A stretch of 64,000 bases of DNA from Halichondria panicea (Eukaryota; Porifera; Demospongiae; Suberitida; Halichondriidae): positions 901,800 to 965,799 of the forward strand of contig NC_087388.1 in the NCBI RefSeq assembly GCF_963675165.1. The letters are read 5' to 3'. The translations under genes were made by a program, and so were the position numbers. Positions 50,401-62,300 of this stretch are shown piece by piece. Positions within the stretch are counted from its first letter, which is position 1; the number at the start of each line of letters is the position of its first letter. Under the pieces are notes generated by a model, which searched no databases, was not told the DNA's origin, and saw only the letters and a program-made list of their open reading frames with translations.

Positions 50401-51151
50401 GCAGCTGGTTGCCGATGACAGTACTGGAACAGCTTCACTGACCTCACTTACTGAGTACCTGTTAAAGCAACCTATCTTCAGTTTCATCGTTCCTGGTCAC
50501 GCCTCTATGTTGAGCGTAGATGTGGGTGTGGCTTCCAGTGATAGCGAGGATGAGGATGACGAGAGCCCTCAGAGAGACACTAGACTCAACACAGTGGGCA
50601 TCAAACTCCACACAGTGCACAGCAAGTGAGTACACACTGTTACTTACATGTGTACAGCTGTGAGTATCAGTCTAGAGGCTACATGTAGAGAATGGTGAAT
50701 GCCTACAGAATGTAATTTTTGTGGTATATACATCTTTGACAAAAGATTCAGATGCTGTACACGTTGCTTTGCAGATCCATGCAAGAGTTGGAGATAAAGT
50801 TTGAGCCTCCTGATTTGACAGGTGTGCCCCCTCCTGACGAGCCGGTGGGTGTGGCTGATCCCCTCCTCCCCACCACCCAGCCAGTGGGTGTGGCTGATCC
50901 CCTCCTCCCCACCACCCAGCCAGTGGGTGTGGCTGATCCCCTCCTCCCCACCACCCAGCCAGTGGGTGAAGCTGATCCCCTCCTCCCCACCACCCAGCCA
51001 TTGGGTGTGGCTGATCCCCTCCGCCCCACCACCCAACCGTCCTCTCTCCCAACATTTGGTGCTCACTCTGACTTGTCCACCTCCTTCCATTCATTGACTG
51101 ACACTGGTAAGATCCTTGCAGCAGCATATGACATATATGTACATGCATGTA

Positions 51152-51201
<50 letters not shown>

Positions 51202-54200
51202 TCTCCGAAGCTGCTCACACCAGCACAGTTCCTCTCACCCAACAAGTCTGACCTCCTCCTACCAAGTCCACGCGACTTTGAGACCACACCCTCAAAACAT
51301 TCAACAAGTGATCTTACCTCTGTCACCATGGAAACATTGTCTGCAGACGAAGCACAATCGAAGCACACTGAAATGAACTCTGACCTTTCAAATCGTCAGG
51401 ACGACACTTTGTTACCAGAAATTAATAACGCTCCATTAGAGAAATCAGTCTATTATTTAGGATCAGACGATGGATCGCCCAATGAGGTGTCAACTCATAT
51501 GCCACACCCACTTATGTCCGCCCACTCACAGGAAGTTGACCCCGCCTCCTCTGAATTCGTGAACCTTCCCAAGAGCGTAGTGGAGGTTATAAATGACGGA
51601 ACGATTGTTACAGCCTCTCCAATGACAACACCTGCGGAAAACCTCGCCAGCTTCCAAAAGGTTAACTCACTGGGGGATTCCCCCTCACCAGAACCAGATG
51701 CAGTTGAAGAAGAAGGGGAGTGGCCTAATATTGGACAGCATGACCTCCCCACAAAGATCATCTCGAAAGACCAGGACATGTCCTCCCTGTTGTTGAGTAC
51801 GCCATCGAGCGTGTACAGTGCCCCAGTAGTGGGGGGAGGGGCAAGCGTGTACGATAGCCCCTTTGTGGGGGGCGGAGCAAACATGTACGATAAACCCCCT
51901 GTGGGGGCTGAATATACATTTGAAAACGACCCTGTAATGAACGAGGAAATTGTACCACCCCCTGAGGAGCCTTTAGTTGTCAAAGAGAGGATTTCGTCCT
52001 CTGATAGCGATTCACCTTTTGCCGATAAAGAGAAACTTATTGCTGTCGAGGAGACCCCTGCAATTAGTCAAGACCCGCCCCCTGCATTAGTAATCAATGA
52101 AGAGGTACCCCCTGTGATGATTGACGACGCCCCTGTTATCAATAACGAACCACCTCGTGTAGTGGACTCAGGTACAGAGCTAACCATGCCCTCGGGAAGT
52201 ATCGAAACAACTCTCGAAGCTTTCAACACACCCAAACTGGACTCACCAGGAGAGTCACATGATCAAGTGGTACAGTCACATGACCAGCCAGCGGCAGGGT
52301 CCTCCAATGAGCAGCTGGAGGTCAAACGTCGCTCCAAACCAAGACAAAGGAGAAGGAAGAAGAAGAGTACAGGTGCTGTGAACAGGTAAGAGCCGCATTT
52401 CATTCTCTGTTCACTATGTAACTATATTCTCTTATATCTCTTGTAGCGAATCGGATAGAGAGATGTCCGAGAGTGTGTCGTCTATTGAGAGTGCCGGGGA
52501 CCTGCTGGCTATTGTTGCTAAGCAACAGGAAGAAATTGTCAAGTTACGTAGGGAACAAGAGATGTTCAGGAGTCAGCTTGAGGGTAAACTAGACACCATG
52601 ATGAATCAGCAGGCAGCCAATGTTAAGGACCTTGTCAAGCAACAAGGTACATGTACAGCCTACTATTACCTTAAGGTGACATATTTTCACAGGTAGATTT
52701 GTTTGCGTTTTTACAGTTTTGTACATTTTGCGGTATAATATTTTGCGAAATGTCGATCTGGATACATTAAACAAGAGGGCGGCCAATTATTTGCGAGTAT
52801 TAATTTTTGCGATTTTACTCTCATTCGCAGAAATAGCAGAAATTAATACACGCGAAAATATGTCACCTTAAGGTATAAGATTAATAGCTACCTTGTGTGC
52901 TATACCGTACAACAGGTTCCGAATGCAAGTTTTTTTTAGATAGCGATTTTTGCAAATATAATTAGTGCAAACGAAAGACGTATACCTAAAGAGTGTGCAA
53001 TTTGCAATAGTTAAAACACAATTATAAGGCTTGTGCTTGTACTGTAACAGTGGCTTGTACTGTAACAGTGGCTTGTACTGTAACAGTGTAATTACCCGAG
53101 GCGCGTGGGCGGCCACGGGTATAGTAGTCTGTTGGTTTGTTTGTTTGTTTGTTTGTTTGTCTGTTTGTCACGAGTATATCTACTCACCTGGACGCCATAG
53201 CTCTGCGTTTGCAGCATAGGTAGCCTTCACAGAACAATATCTTGATTTAAATAGTGGCAGATTTTGATGTTAAAGCTTCTTTGTCGAGTAAAAGCTAAGA
53301 AGCTTGAATAAGCTTGTGACTAGGTCTGCTTACCTGGATGTTCTAGCACTGCGTTTACAGCATGAGTAGGGTCCACACAACAAGTTAGTACTTTTGCTAG
53401 TGGCAGCTTTCGGTGTTAAAGCTCCTTTGTCTAATAAAAGCGAGCAAAATGTAGCTTGAACAGAACCTGCACATGCGTTACTTATAACTGAAGTGATTCT
53501 GTACCAAGAACGATGGAACAGGGTCACTAAAGTAGAAAGCTGTATATACCAGGAACAATGGAACAGGGTCACTAAGTAGAAGCTTGAATTATAGCTCCTG
53601 CTGCTGACTGGGATCCTACTCCATGCAGAACCTGGAGCCATACTTCTCTGAGACTCCAGGCTTCTTTACTGTGATCCTAATCCACAGTGCATATATCTAT
53701 AGTACCACTACCTGTTCTCAAATGTTTCAGCATGCCTCCAGTCTGGTTTAGTTTTATTGCTCCTGAGTTGCTGTGCAAGTCATACATGATAACAACATCA
53801 CTATATGCACTGCATTATATTTCTGGTTTCTTTTTAATCATGTCACCATGTACCAGCCGAGGGTTTGCACTTTAGTGCTCTAGTTCGCATTGTTAATTCG
53901 TAATTAGGTATAATATATCTTTGACAATAATTATTGCTCGGCAAATTCATGTACATGAGGTTATAATCACTTGTTGAGGCTGTCACTGTGACCCCCCCCC
54001 CCTCTAGATGCTCGCTTGGATCGTGTGCTACGAGAGAAATCGTCCTCTGATAAGATTCGTGCTGACAAACTAGCGCCCACGCTCATCACATCAATCAGTG
54101 GAGCTATCAAGAATAAACTGGATCATATGATCAAGGCTGAGATGAGGAACACCGTCCTACCTTGTGAGCTCCTGTAGTCCTAAAGTGATATGCAGTTGTT

Positions 54201-56129
54201 TATCAGGCATTCTCCAAACATTCATACAATTTACGTTGTACGTATGTACTGTTAGCCTCTTCCCCTCCAACTAAAACCTTTCTACACTAGAGGCCTGTGG
54301 TGGAGGAGGCTTATGTACTGTATGTACAGCACTATAACTTGACATAATGTTATTGTATCAATGTCCACGTGTGTGCTCTGTCCCAGCCCTCCAGCGCTCC
54401 ATGACCTCCATTCAGAATGACCTCTCCGCGAACATGGCCCAGAGAATGGAGGCTGCTCTTAGAGATGGAGTCAATCAGATTCTACACATTGGGGTGAGCA
54501 GTCCGCATGTTGTACGTTCTATTGCATAGCTACACTGTCCCACAAGTCTAGTATGTCTTTAGATACGATACATGTGACAAAAAAGGCCATCTCTTAAAGT
54601 TGTACTACTCTGTTCTTGTTCAGGGTCTCTCTGATGCGATAGGCGGGGCAGTGGCCGGGTCCCTACAGAGGGTGGTGGTTGCTCGCTACGAGGAGGTGTT
54701 CAAGTCTGTCGTGATCCCGGGGTTTGAAAAGGGTTGTCAGGAGATGTTCCGACAGATCGATGAGGCTTTCAGAAGAGGAACAACAGAATGTGAGTAGCTA
54801 CATTGTTTGTTAGTGCATTGTACGTTTACAAGAGCTATATATAAGTGGATGTTTATTCTGAAATAGGCCTGTTTTCGGAGCTGCATGTAGCTCTGAGCAG
54901 CTGTAACTAGAGTTAGAAACTAGGAATGTTCAACTTCAACATGCTCTTTGATAGTGCTACAATAATAATTACTGAGATTAGGGATTGCTTTTGGGCCCAA
55001 AATTGTTCCTTTTCTGGAAAATGTACAAACCGTTTTACATGACCTGAACTGTACATATCCTCCTTGTCAGTACTAACTATTATCTGCAATCTCGTGGTTA
55101 TACAGAGAGGGGCTTGTACCTGTGGGAAGTTCACAGACCATGTTATCAAACTTTAATTTGTCTGACAGTTTCGTTACATTGTACAATCATTGTTCTTTCA
55201 GATCTTGGCCAGTTGAGTGGTCACAATCGCCAGCTGGTGGAGATGACCCTCCAGCAAGTAACCCACACTGTTACCTCGTTAGCGGGTCAGGGGTCTCCCC
55301 TCATCGCACAAGTACAGAGTGTCGTCAAGCAGGAGATGGCTACCACCCAACAAAAGTGAGTAAACTATAATAATACTAACCTGTAGTACAATAGAGAGAG
55401 ATCCTTCACTGTGTACTTTGTACCCCGGTGTACTTGTCTAGTATGTCTACTTTGTTGCTGCAGCATACAGCAGATGGTTGTGGAGAGTGTGGCATCGTCT
55501 GTTTCCAAGGAAGTAGAGGCAGCCTTCAAAGAGTACTACCAGGCTAGCCCAGAGGTCAGGCAAGAAGAAGAGAGAAAACGAAAGGAGGAAGAAATGACTC
55601 AATTGGTCGGAGACCAACGGTTCAATTCAGCATTTGAGCTAGCACTGTCCACATCTGATCTCAAGCTGGTTATGTACTTGTGTGGTCAGGTCAACGCCGA
55701 CTTTGTGTTTGAGAAGACACCGTGTCCTCTCTCTCAACCTGTTCTGCTCTCCCTCATTCAGCAACTCTCTGTGGAGCTACAGGACCAGCTCGAGCTCAAA
55801 ATCAAGTGAGACAACCACCCAGTGTGTGTGTGTGTGTTATATCCCCCACTCCTCCCCTCCTCTTCCCCACTATCCTTTGTGTGTGTGTCTAACTATATAA
55901 TTTTTTATGTGTCCCTGCTCACAGGTATCTGGAGCACTCCCTGTTGGCCCTGGACGTAGGTAGTGATGTCACTAGGAGTCACATGACCCCCGTTGTCTCG
56001 CAGCTGTCACAGCAGTTATCCTTGCTGGAGCAGACATTCATGTCCAACTCCTCGTTGGCCACACCCACCATCACAAAACTCGTAAAACGGTTGAAAATGA
56101 TGGCCCAACACTTGACTGCCCAGCAGTGA
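47471..56129 (+). CDS. EDC4: Enhancer of mRNA decapping 4 (EDC4 / Ge-1 / Hedls)
   Basis: EDC4 is a P-body scaffold that joins DCP1 and DCP2 for mRNA decapping. Sixteen exons: 47471-47574, 47641-47746, 47848-48140, 48383-48620, 48687-48810, 50100-50338, 50387-50625, 50775-51106, 51200-52385, 52447-52646, 54008-54163, 54387-54493, 54624-54789, 55202-55355, 55464-55805 and 55925-56129, giving 1396 residues (human 1401). The N-terminal WD40 region (about 70-440) has ALLKGFVGGVLDVAFAHRGS, LSPDGQVLATCGEDGLLKFW and FWRFLLTVSGTELKLWCTVS. A long acidic Pro/Ser linker begins with five 13-residue repeats. A coiled coil (KQQEEIVKLRREQEMFRSQL) and the C-terminal helical domain, with TPCPLSQPVLLSLIQQL, complete the family layout. 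Exon 9 follows a CA tract directly; the in-frame continuation across that short intron is not coding. Confidence 0.96.
48811..50099. other. EDC4 intron 5, host of an antisense ORF
   Basis: At 1.29 kb it is one of the two longest EDC4 introns. Apart from the antisense ORF at 49067-49681 and AT-rich flanks, nothing was recognised. A poly-T run stands at about 50056. Confidence 0.5.
49067..49681 (-). CDS. Unrecognised ORF (204 aa from ATG) nested antisense in EDC4 intron 5
   Basis: ATG at 49681, stop at 49067. The frame is open without ATG up to about 49807, preceded by TTAG that could be an acceptor, so the exon may be about 246 codons. Composition is protein-like, not repeat-like. It includes FVAFMKQPSVTLL, HSEQFQWFKLVQLQNFVGIL, a CKNC pair followed by VAFKIDPMYKYFRMIDRHL, and ECITTYYHDLFGLTS. 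No signal peptide or membrane segment is evident. I do not recognise a family. Options: a nested gene with more exons upstream, a retrocopy, or a decaying transposon ORF. An ATTAAA lies about 35 bp beyond the stop in its sense and could be a poly(A) signal. Confidence 0.45.
   Translation of the reverse strand: MTSTEFVAFMKQPSVTLLSGSEQVSESCSAVQTIKIHSEQFQWFKLVQLQNFVGILNNCSELQIAILGEIRHYVYSYIEHGRTELLSCKNCKVAFKIDPMYKYFRMIDRHLLEECITTYYHDLFGLTSISFQYLLLKQYQSSFIGTHPVSESLYDSDRSSFVMEQKRRVCNTESVTGVDAQVLEVSTSYGLESNMKPFVNIAKP
50842..51036 (+). repeat. 39-bp coding repeat x 5 in EDC4
   Basis: Five exact-length units of 39 bp encode PVGVADPLLPTTQ with few substitutions (EAD, LRP). They are in frame and lie within exon 8, in the linker after the WD40 domain. 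Confidence 0.95.
52669..52873. mobile_element. MITE family D copy 2 (EDC4 intron 10)
   Basis: 205 bp between two CCTTAAGG palindromes, with TA on either side. Reverse orientation of the copy at 37234-37423, with an extra internal stretch AACAAGAGGGCGGCC. It starts 22 bp after the end of exon 10. Confidence 0.92.
52874..54007. repeat. Remainder of EDC4 intron 10 with short tandem repeats
   Basis: Three copies of GGCTTGTACTGTAACAGT at about 53031-53088. A (GTTT)n tract lies at about 53135-53163. Two similar blocks follow (TCACCTGGACGCCATAGCTC at about 53186 and TTACCTGGATGTTCTAGCAC at about 53331, each followed by GCGTTT and a purine-rich GCAGCAT or ACAGCAT), and GGAACAATGGAACAGGGTCACT is repeated at about 53510 and 53550. 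No coding sequence recognised. Confidence 0.65.
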
Positions 56130-56381
56130 ATATAACTGAACTCTGAACTCTCCATTATTATGAACCTGATGTATTATACACATGTATAATCATTATATTC
56201 TTGACTAGTTTTTGTAGCATTGTAATTTACCCTATAATTATATACAAGATGTAGGTATTACTCATTGAATTAGTGTTGTTGAATTAGATAAGTACAAACC
56301 ATTGTAACAGATAACAGAACACTGTGAAAGAAGAGGTGTAAAGTACGTGTAATGCACGTAATAATATTGTCAGGTGAAAAT

Positions 56382-57060
56382 TCATCGTCTTCCTCCACGT
56401 CCACCTCCTCCTCCTCTGGGGGGGCCACCACCGCCACGCCCACCTCGACCACGCCCCCTGCCTCGGCCACGACCTCGACCCATAGCAGCTGTACACAAAT
56501 AATTGTTAAATGCAAGGAGCAACATACGATAATGCTATAAGCAAAAACTACCTTCTCTTTTCTTGGTGATTTTTGCGCGAGGAGTGTCGTCTACAAGGAG
56601 TGTATCTAGAGGAAGGTTTTCGGGGAGGATGAAATAACGTATGTTGTTACCACGGACACTAAGCGTATCCAATGAGATGGGGTCTCTGTCTTTGATGGTC
56701 ATCTTGACTGACTTGAGATGTGTGTTCATACTCATGTCCACTCCTGCGGTGGGGAGAGGAGAATGGGGTGTGCATTAAATGGAAGTGAGAGGGGAAGGTG
56801 ATGCATTAAATAGAATCTGTTCACCTACTGACCTGATACTGTTCCATACACTGTTGTTCCATTTTTTAACTCTATTGTGACCGTCTCGTGAGAGAGCTTC
56901 ATCAAAAACCTGCACAATGCAAGTAGACATAACACACCGTACAAAACACATAATTATTCTGCACACGTGTACCATTTTCTAAGTATGCCAATACTTTATC
57001 TATTAAAATGCACATATCTACTAGGTCTTAATTGCATCACACTCACCTAACAAGCTTCAT
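56382..57060 (-). CDS. SNRPD1: Small nuclear ribonucleoprotein Sm D1
   Basis: Sm D1 is one of the seven ring proteins on spliceosomal snRNAs. Exons: 57060-57047 (only 14 coding nt), 56909-56833, 56743-56552 and 56488-56382, giving 129 residues. The Sm1 motif ([16 protein letters not shown]) and Sm2 motif ([20 protein letters not shown]) match the human protein almost exactly. The tail is the expected Gly-Arg repeat region ([11 protein letters not shown], then GGRGGGGPP), the target of symmetric arginine methylation and SMN binding, about ten residues longer than in human. It is divergent from CCDC113 at 134 bp. Confidence 0.96.
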
Positions 57061-57194
57061 TTTGGTCGATGGAAGAGGATTCAAAAAATTACTGACTTCT
57101 TTATCGCTGCAACGTCTTGTTGATGTTCATAGTATACGGAGATAAGAGGACCTCGATCAAAGTATACGGGTTTCTATGGAAACAGAATAACAAA
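57061..57194. promoter_or_regulatory. Divergent promoter region SNRPD1 / CCDC113
   Basis: 134 bp between start codons. The phrases AGTATACGGAGATAAGAGG and AAAGTATACGGGTTTCTATG repeat AGTATACGG. GTTTCTATGGAAAC at about 57169-57182 is an imperfect palindrome of the RFX X-box type (RYYNYY ... RRNRAC), the usual cilium-gene element, which fits CCDC113. Confidence 0.55.
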
Positions 57195-59152
57195 ATGGCT
57201 ACCCAAACAGCGAAGATGGAAGATCTCTCTGATATGGACGATTACTCACTGCTAGACCTCCTAGAGCAGACACAGTAAGTTTATAGCTAAAAGTTATATC
57301 TCTAGTATTTTTCCATTTTTTAGGAAGTCGAACGAAACGATGTCAAAGGAAATCAATATGTTTGAAAAATTCCTAAAGCAACTCGGCGATTCAAAAGATG
57401 TTCAGTCGAAAGGTAAGTGCTAGTCATGTGGTGCGTTGTATCATACTCACTGTTTCTCTCCCCTCAGCTGGCATTCCCACTATGCCCTCCTCACAGGTGG
57501 ATATGAGGGCTCAGAGGAAGAAGGGGAAAACTAACAAGGGAGGTGGGACCTCAATCGATAAGTACGTCCGTTGGGTACCTGCCTCTAAAAGCTATCTTTG
57601 TTGACAAATGTTTTTACTCGTGCACAGAACCCTTAAGTTGACAGTGGAGCAGAAGTGTGACATTGCCACTCGAGAGTTGGAGGAATTACGAGACGAGCAA
57701 CAAAGAGCAAAAGAAGATTATGAGAGAGCGTGGGACAACCACAAGGCAATCGTTGACGAGGCGGAGATACGAACCACAGAGATCAAGAAATCCTGGTACG
57801 AGTTTGATCGAGATATTGTGAAGGGTGCTCTCAACCAGGTGAGTGTCGTATTTTATATATATACTCGTAATTCTACACATGTGTACAGACATTGTCGTGG
57901 TGTACTTGTTCCAATGTAATCATTCTCCTACCTACCTGCAGAGAACTGGCAAGATAAAGGGGGAGAAGGTCGTGAAGTATTTTGATGAGAGAATAAAAGC
58001 CAAAGTGAGTAGTAGTATACACTGTACACTACGTATGCAGCGGAACCAAGGAACAATGTTTTGCCCATTATACAGAGGTGGCCTTTGTTGAGGGTTTGTT
58101 TTGTACACAAACTGTTCATTAGGGACCAGGGTGCCTGGCCATTATATTGCAGTTGACCTTTCTTCAGGGGTGTCCGTTAAGAGAGGTTCCACTGTAGCCC
58201 AATTTATTGAAATAACCACCCTTACCAACCCACCCTTTCCACTTTAGGATGCTTTGATTGAGAAGCTTCGTCTCAAGAACGCGACGCTACGAGTGAAAAA
58301 GCGTAAATTGGGTGGTCATTTGAAAGTCAAGGAAGAGGCGGGAGAGGTGCGGAGCGAGGTGGACTTTGAACAGCTTAAAATCGAGAACAAACAATTTAGT
58401 GGGAAATTTGACGAGAAGAATGAAGAACTGCTCAAACTAAAACTGAGTGCTGGGAATACTCTACAGATTCTCAACTCATACAAGGTGATTGCATACACTA
58501 TCGCGTTAGTCTATTTGATTGCCCCTGCAGAAGAAGCTGCATGCTTTGAGTGCGGAGTGTGGCCAGCTAGACTCTGAGATTAGTCAGCGAACAGACTTGC
58601 TGCAGAGGGTACAGACTGAAACCACCACTGTCAATAACGTATGAACATGTGTTACTGTGTTTTACATCTTTGTACTGTATTTTGTGCTTTTTAGGAGAAA
58701 TCCACAGCAGAGGAAGTAAATGCTGAGGCTAGGAAAAAACTGGAAGACTTTAAAGTACCTGACGTATGTCTAAATTAATGTGTAGAAGATGTCATGTGAG
58801 AATGTCATGTGATCTATGTAGGTAATGGAGTATGTTCAGGAGCGGTCCAGTCTCTATGAGCTGAGTAAGAAGGTCAGGGCGTGGGAGAGAAAGGTCGAGA
58901 TTGCTGAGGTACAATATATACACTGTAATTATATATCCAATGCATGACTTCGGGAGAGCTTCTTTGTGTCTCGCTACGGAGTACAGTGTACACATGCATT
59001 GTGTGTGGAGTTGTTTTATTTATCTGCTATGGTCTCCTCTCTAATAGATGGCCCTCCGCTCATACAAACAGACGTGGGCACGTATGAGTCATCAACACAC
59101 AGAGAGACTGCACCAGCAGAGAGCACCCACCCACCCTCCCAGACTACACTAA
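57195..59152 (+). CDS. CCDC113: CCDC113 / CFAP263, ciliary coiled-coil protein
   Basis: CCDC113 is a coiled-coil protein of centriolar satellites and motile cilium axonemes. Ten exons: 57195-57274, 57324-57412, 57468-57561, 57628-57838, 57942-58004, 58248-58484, 58531-58638, 58695-58763, 58822-58908 and 59048-59152, giving 380 residues (human 377). Nearly all of it is predicted coiled coil. Family-specific stretches are EEAGEVRSEVDFEQLKIEN, LKLSAGNTLQILNSYKKKLH and KVRAWERKVEIAEMALRSYK, all aligning with the human protein in order. The C-terminus past the last helix is short. An X-box-like site lies in the promoter. Confidence 0.94.
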
Positions 59153-59348
59153 GCTACCATGTGGAACTCATTAAATTATCAATTGTATTTTGTGAACACA
59201 TTGTTATTATAATTATGACCATGATTTATTGTTGTGAAATGAATGAGTACATGTACTAACACAGGCCAACAGGTCGTTGTATAAAACATTGCAGAAGAAT
59301 AAGAGCACAAAAATGATTGCATAAGCATGCCATGCTGAGAGTCCTGCG

Positions 59349-62300
59349 CTACCAATGGTATTGTCTCCTGGGTCGTCTGCATTGAGCGTAGTGAGGTGTC
59401 TGGTTCAAACTCCAGAGTGTCAGGTAGCCATCCCACTGAAGAGAGGGGTCAAAGGTGAACACAGCGTATATATACCTCCGGTACATGTATGTATAATGGT
59501 CGTGGTTTACCGATGATGCCACCAGTTTCCCTGGCGATGTGGGGTGCCATGAGACGTCCCTGACAACCCCCTGACTCTTGTCAGACTCTAACCTCTTCAC
59601 CACTTCACCAGTCAGAACATCATAGACTACGATATAAATGGGGGGGGGGGGTTAAAATTAATTGGTAGGAACAAAAATTATTATAGACTACATAATTAAG
59701 GGAGTGTGCATACTTACTGATGACTCTTCCTTTAGCACAGGCTGTGTATATGTAGCGCTGTATAGAGAGTAGAACACCACAATAACAGGAGCCCATAAAT
59801 AAGAGCCTTCTAAATCCTTCTCTTATTTATGGGCCCCTGATAATAACAAGGCCCCCTACCAGACCCGGGGGCAGGCTCACCTGTCCAGTTGTAGCCTGAG
59901 GGGAGAAGCGACATCGAAGCAGAGTGTTCTTGACCAGGTGTCCAGCGTATGTCATTATGGAGGTGTCTCCAGGAAGTTGTGTCCTGGCGTCTTTTTGAGT
60001 GTTGACTGGGACGTCCTCCCATCTACAGCAAGGGGTAGGTGGTGTGAGGGGGCAGTTGTGAGGGGTGTGATAAGTGTGAGGACACACCTGTAGTCCCAGC
60101 TTTGCCTGCTCACTCTGTCCAGGGTGGCTTCCACTGCATCTCCTCTAGAGAACTTTCGTAGGTCCCACAGTTTAATAGTTTGGTCTTTACTGTTGGTGAT
60201 CAAGTGGCGACAATCTCCCTACAACAAAATAGCAAGCAAATTTTAGCAATTTACCGAATCAAGGTGAGGGTCGCCCAAATAAAAAATTGCCAATGTTTTA
60301 GCTTGATTCCAGTAATAATATCGCACGATATCAATAATACCATGCAGCCTGATTGTCAAATTAAAAATCACCATTAGTAGTTCAATATCTCATTAATTTT
60401 GACAAAATAATGTTAGCTCGCCAAATTTACCCGCTATACGGTATGTTTTTATTGAAGTAGGTCTTCAAACTAAAGTGGTATCTAGACTTACACACGCACA
60501 GGCATGCAGGTGTGATACCTTAGGGTCGATGTAAGTGATTCCATCCTTGTGACCTGCCAACACACCCACTGGCTGGGGAGAGACCTCAGAGAGAATGCGT
60601 CTGTCCCACACCTGTAATTATAGAGCAGTCATACAGTATGTAAGCTTGAAGTGGTATGCAACGACTGGGGCTATGGATGACTAGCCTCGATTCCAGGCCG
60701 CAAGGAAGGGAGAGAGACTAAAGGGTTGGAGTCGAGGCTAATGGATGACATACTACATTGATTGCGTGTTGTACGTTACCTTACATAGTCCATCATCTCC
60801 TCCTGAGTAGATCATATGGGATGATTCCCCCTCCACGTTGAGGGCACTCACGTCATCACTGTGGGCGTGGATCTGTGACAGTGTGTAAGATGTGAGGCTA
60901 GTGCAGAGTGTGTGTGTGTAGTGGGACTTACGGCTAATACTCTCTCACATCTCGTACGGTCGTACACGTATACATGTTCATCGTTAGACCTGAATAAAAT
61001 AAATCATTCTACGTGAACATTTTCAATATTTGCACAATATTTCTCTAAATTAGGTTAGGAAAATGTACGTATGCTACACAACTTACGACGCAAATATTTC
61101 GTTTCCATCATTGGAAAATTTGACAGAGAATGCACAGAAGCTTCCTCCCATGATAGGCAGCAGGTCGAGGGAGAAGTGTTTGTCAGAGTGAACACTCGCT
61201 ATGTTGATGTAGGGGGACCAGGTGGAGTATGCCAACCATTGCTGATCAGGACTGAGAGGGGTCGTATCAAGTTAACGCATTGTTGACGTGATACTGACCT
61301 CAGTACTGTGTCGAGGATGCTCCACCCAACATCACGGGCTTGTAGAGCTTTGAAACATTTAAAGTTTGAGCCTTGAGTATCGTATAGCCTTATCCAACTA
61401 TCTGCAGGATAAGCGCACACACACAGTATATTAGTAGTTACACCAGACACACTAAGATCAAAGGTTTACCTTGTGTAGAGGAGAGAAATATAGAGCCGTC
61501 TTTTGAGTAGGTTCCACAGAACACTCTTGAATCAAGAGAGTCAGCCATACAATGATGGCTAGGGAGCATCCTACAGCAAGTGTGTGTGTGTGTGTGTGTG
61601 TTTGTGTTTGAGAATGGTATATACAGATGTATAGAGGGTGGGATCGGGCTTTCCGACACATAATTACTGACTCAGCCTAAAAATTAGAAACAGCTCAAAG
61701 TGAAAAGCCAATTTGTAGGTTCTCACTATAGTAATGCAGAAGCCTGAAGGCACGTTTACGTACATGTAGTATGAAATCAAATGTGTGTGTGTGTGCCTGT
61801 ACTGACAACTACAGACTTACTCTGAAGTGAGGGCCACCTTCTGTGCAGCACTGGGACTGTCCCTATACAGCTGCCTCTGTGTGTGTGTGGGGGGGGGGAG
61901 GGGGTCACACTGTGTCGTCAGTAACTACCTTAACCTAACCTTCTCAATGTGAGCAGAAATATTGCGAGGGCATCCGATATGTGAACTTTGACCTGAATCC
62001 ATCATAACTTGCCGGTAGATATCATATGATTTCTGTGGGGAGAGGGTAAAGAATTTATAGTGATTATCTCGTAACTATACTTACGTCCATGGGTACAGGA
62101 GATGGTATATTCTTATCTGATTCCACACTAGCGTCAGGCCTCATCGGACTATGTGTGTGTGGGCGTGTGTGGCTAGTACCGTAAGCGTTCCAATTATAGA
62201 ACCAGCCTCGGTTTAGGACGCCCTCTTTTATAACGCCCATAATGCTATATATTATACTATCATATAAAATCTTTTTTTTTGTACATAGTTTCTAATAATT

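Noticed and set aside
50644-51148. Trp/Gly-rich ORFs on the minus strand
   Set aside because: Antisense of the 39-bp coding repeat of EDC4.
51107-51199. In-frame continuation of EDC4 through the CA tract at 51152-51199
   Set aside because: GTAAGA donor and CACACAG acceptor flank it and the joined product matches EDC4 (KLLTPAQF like KLMTPDAF); the repeat would insert a His-Thr run.
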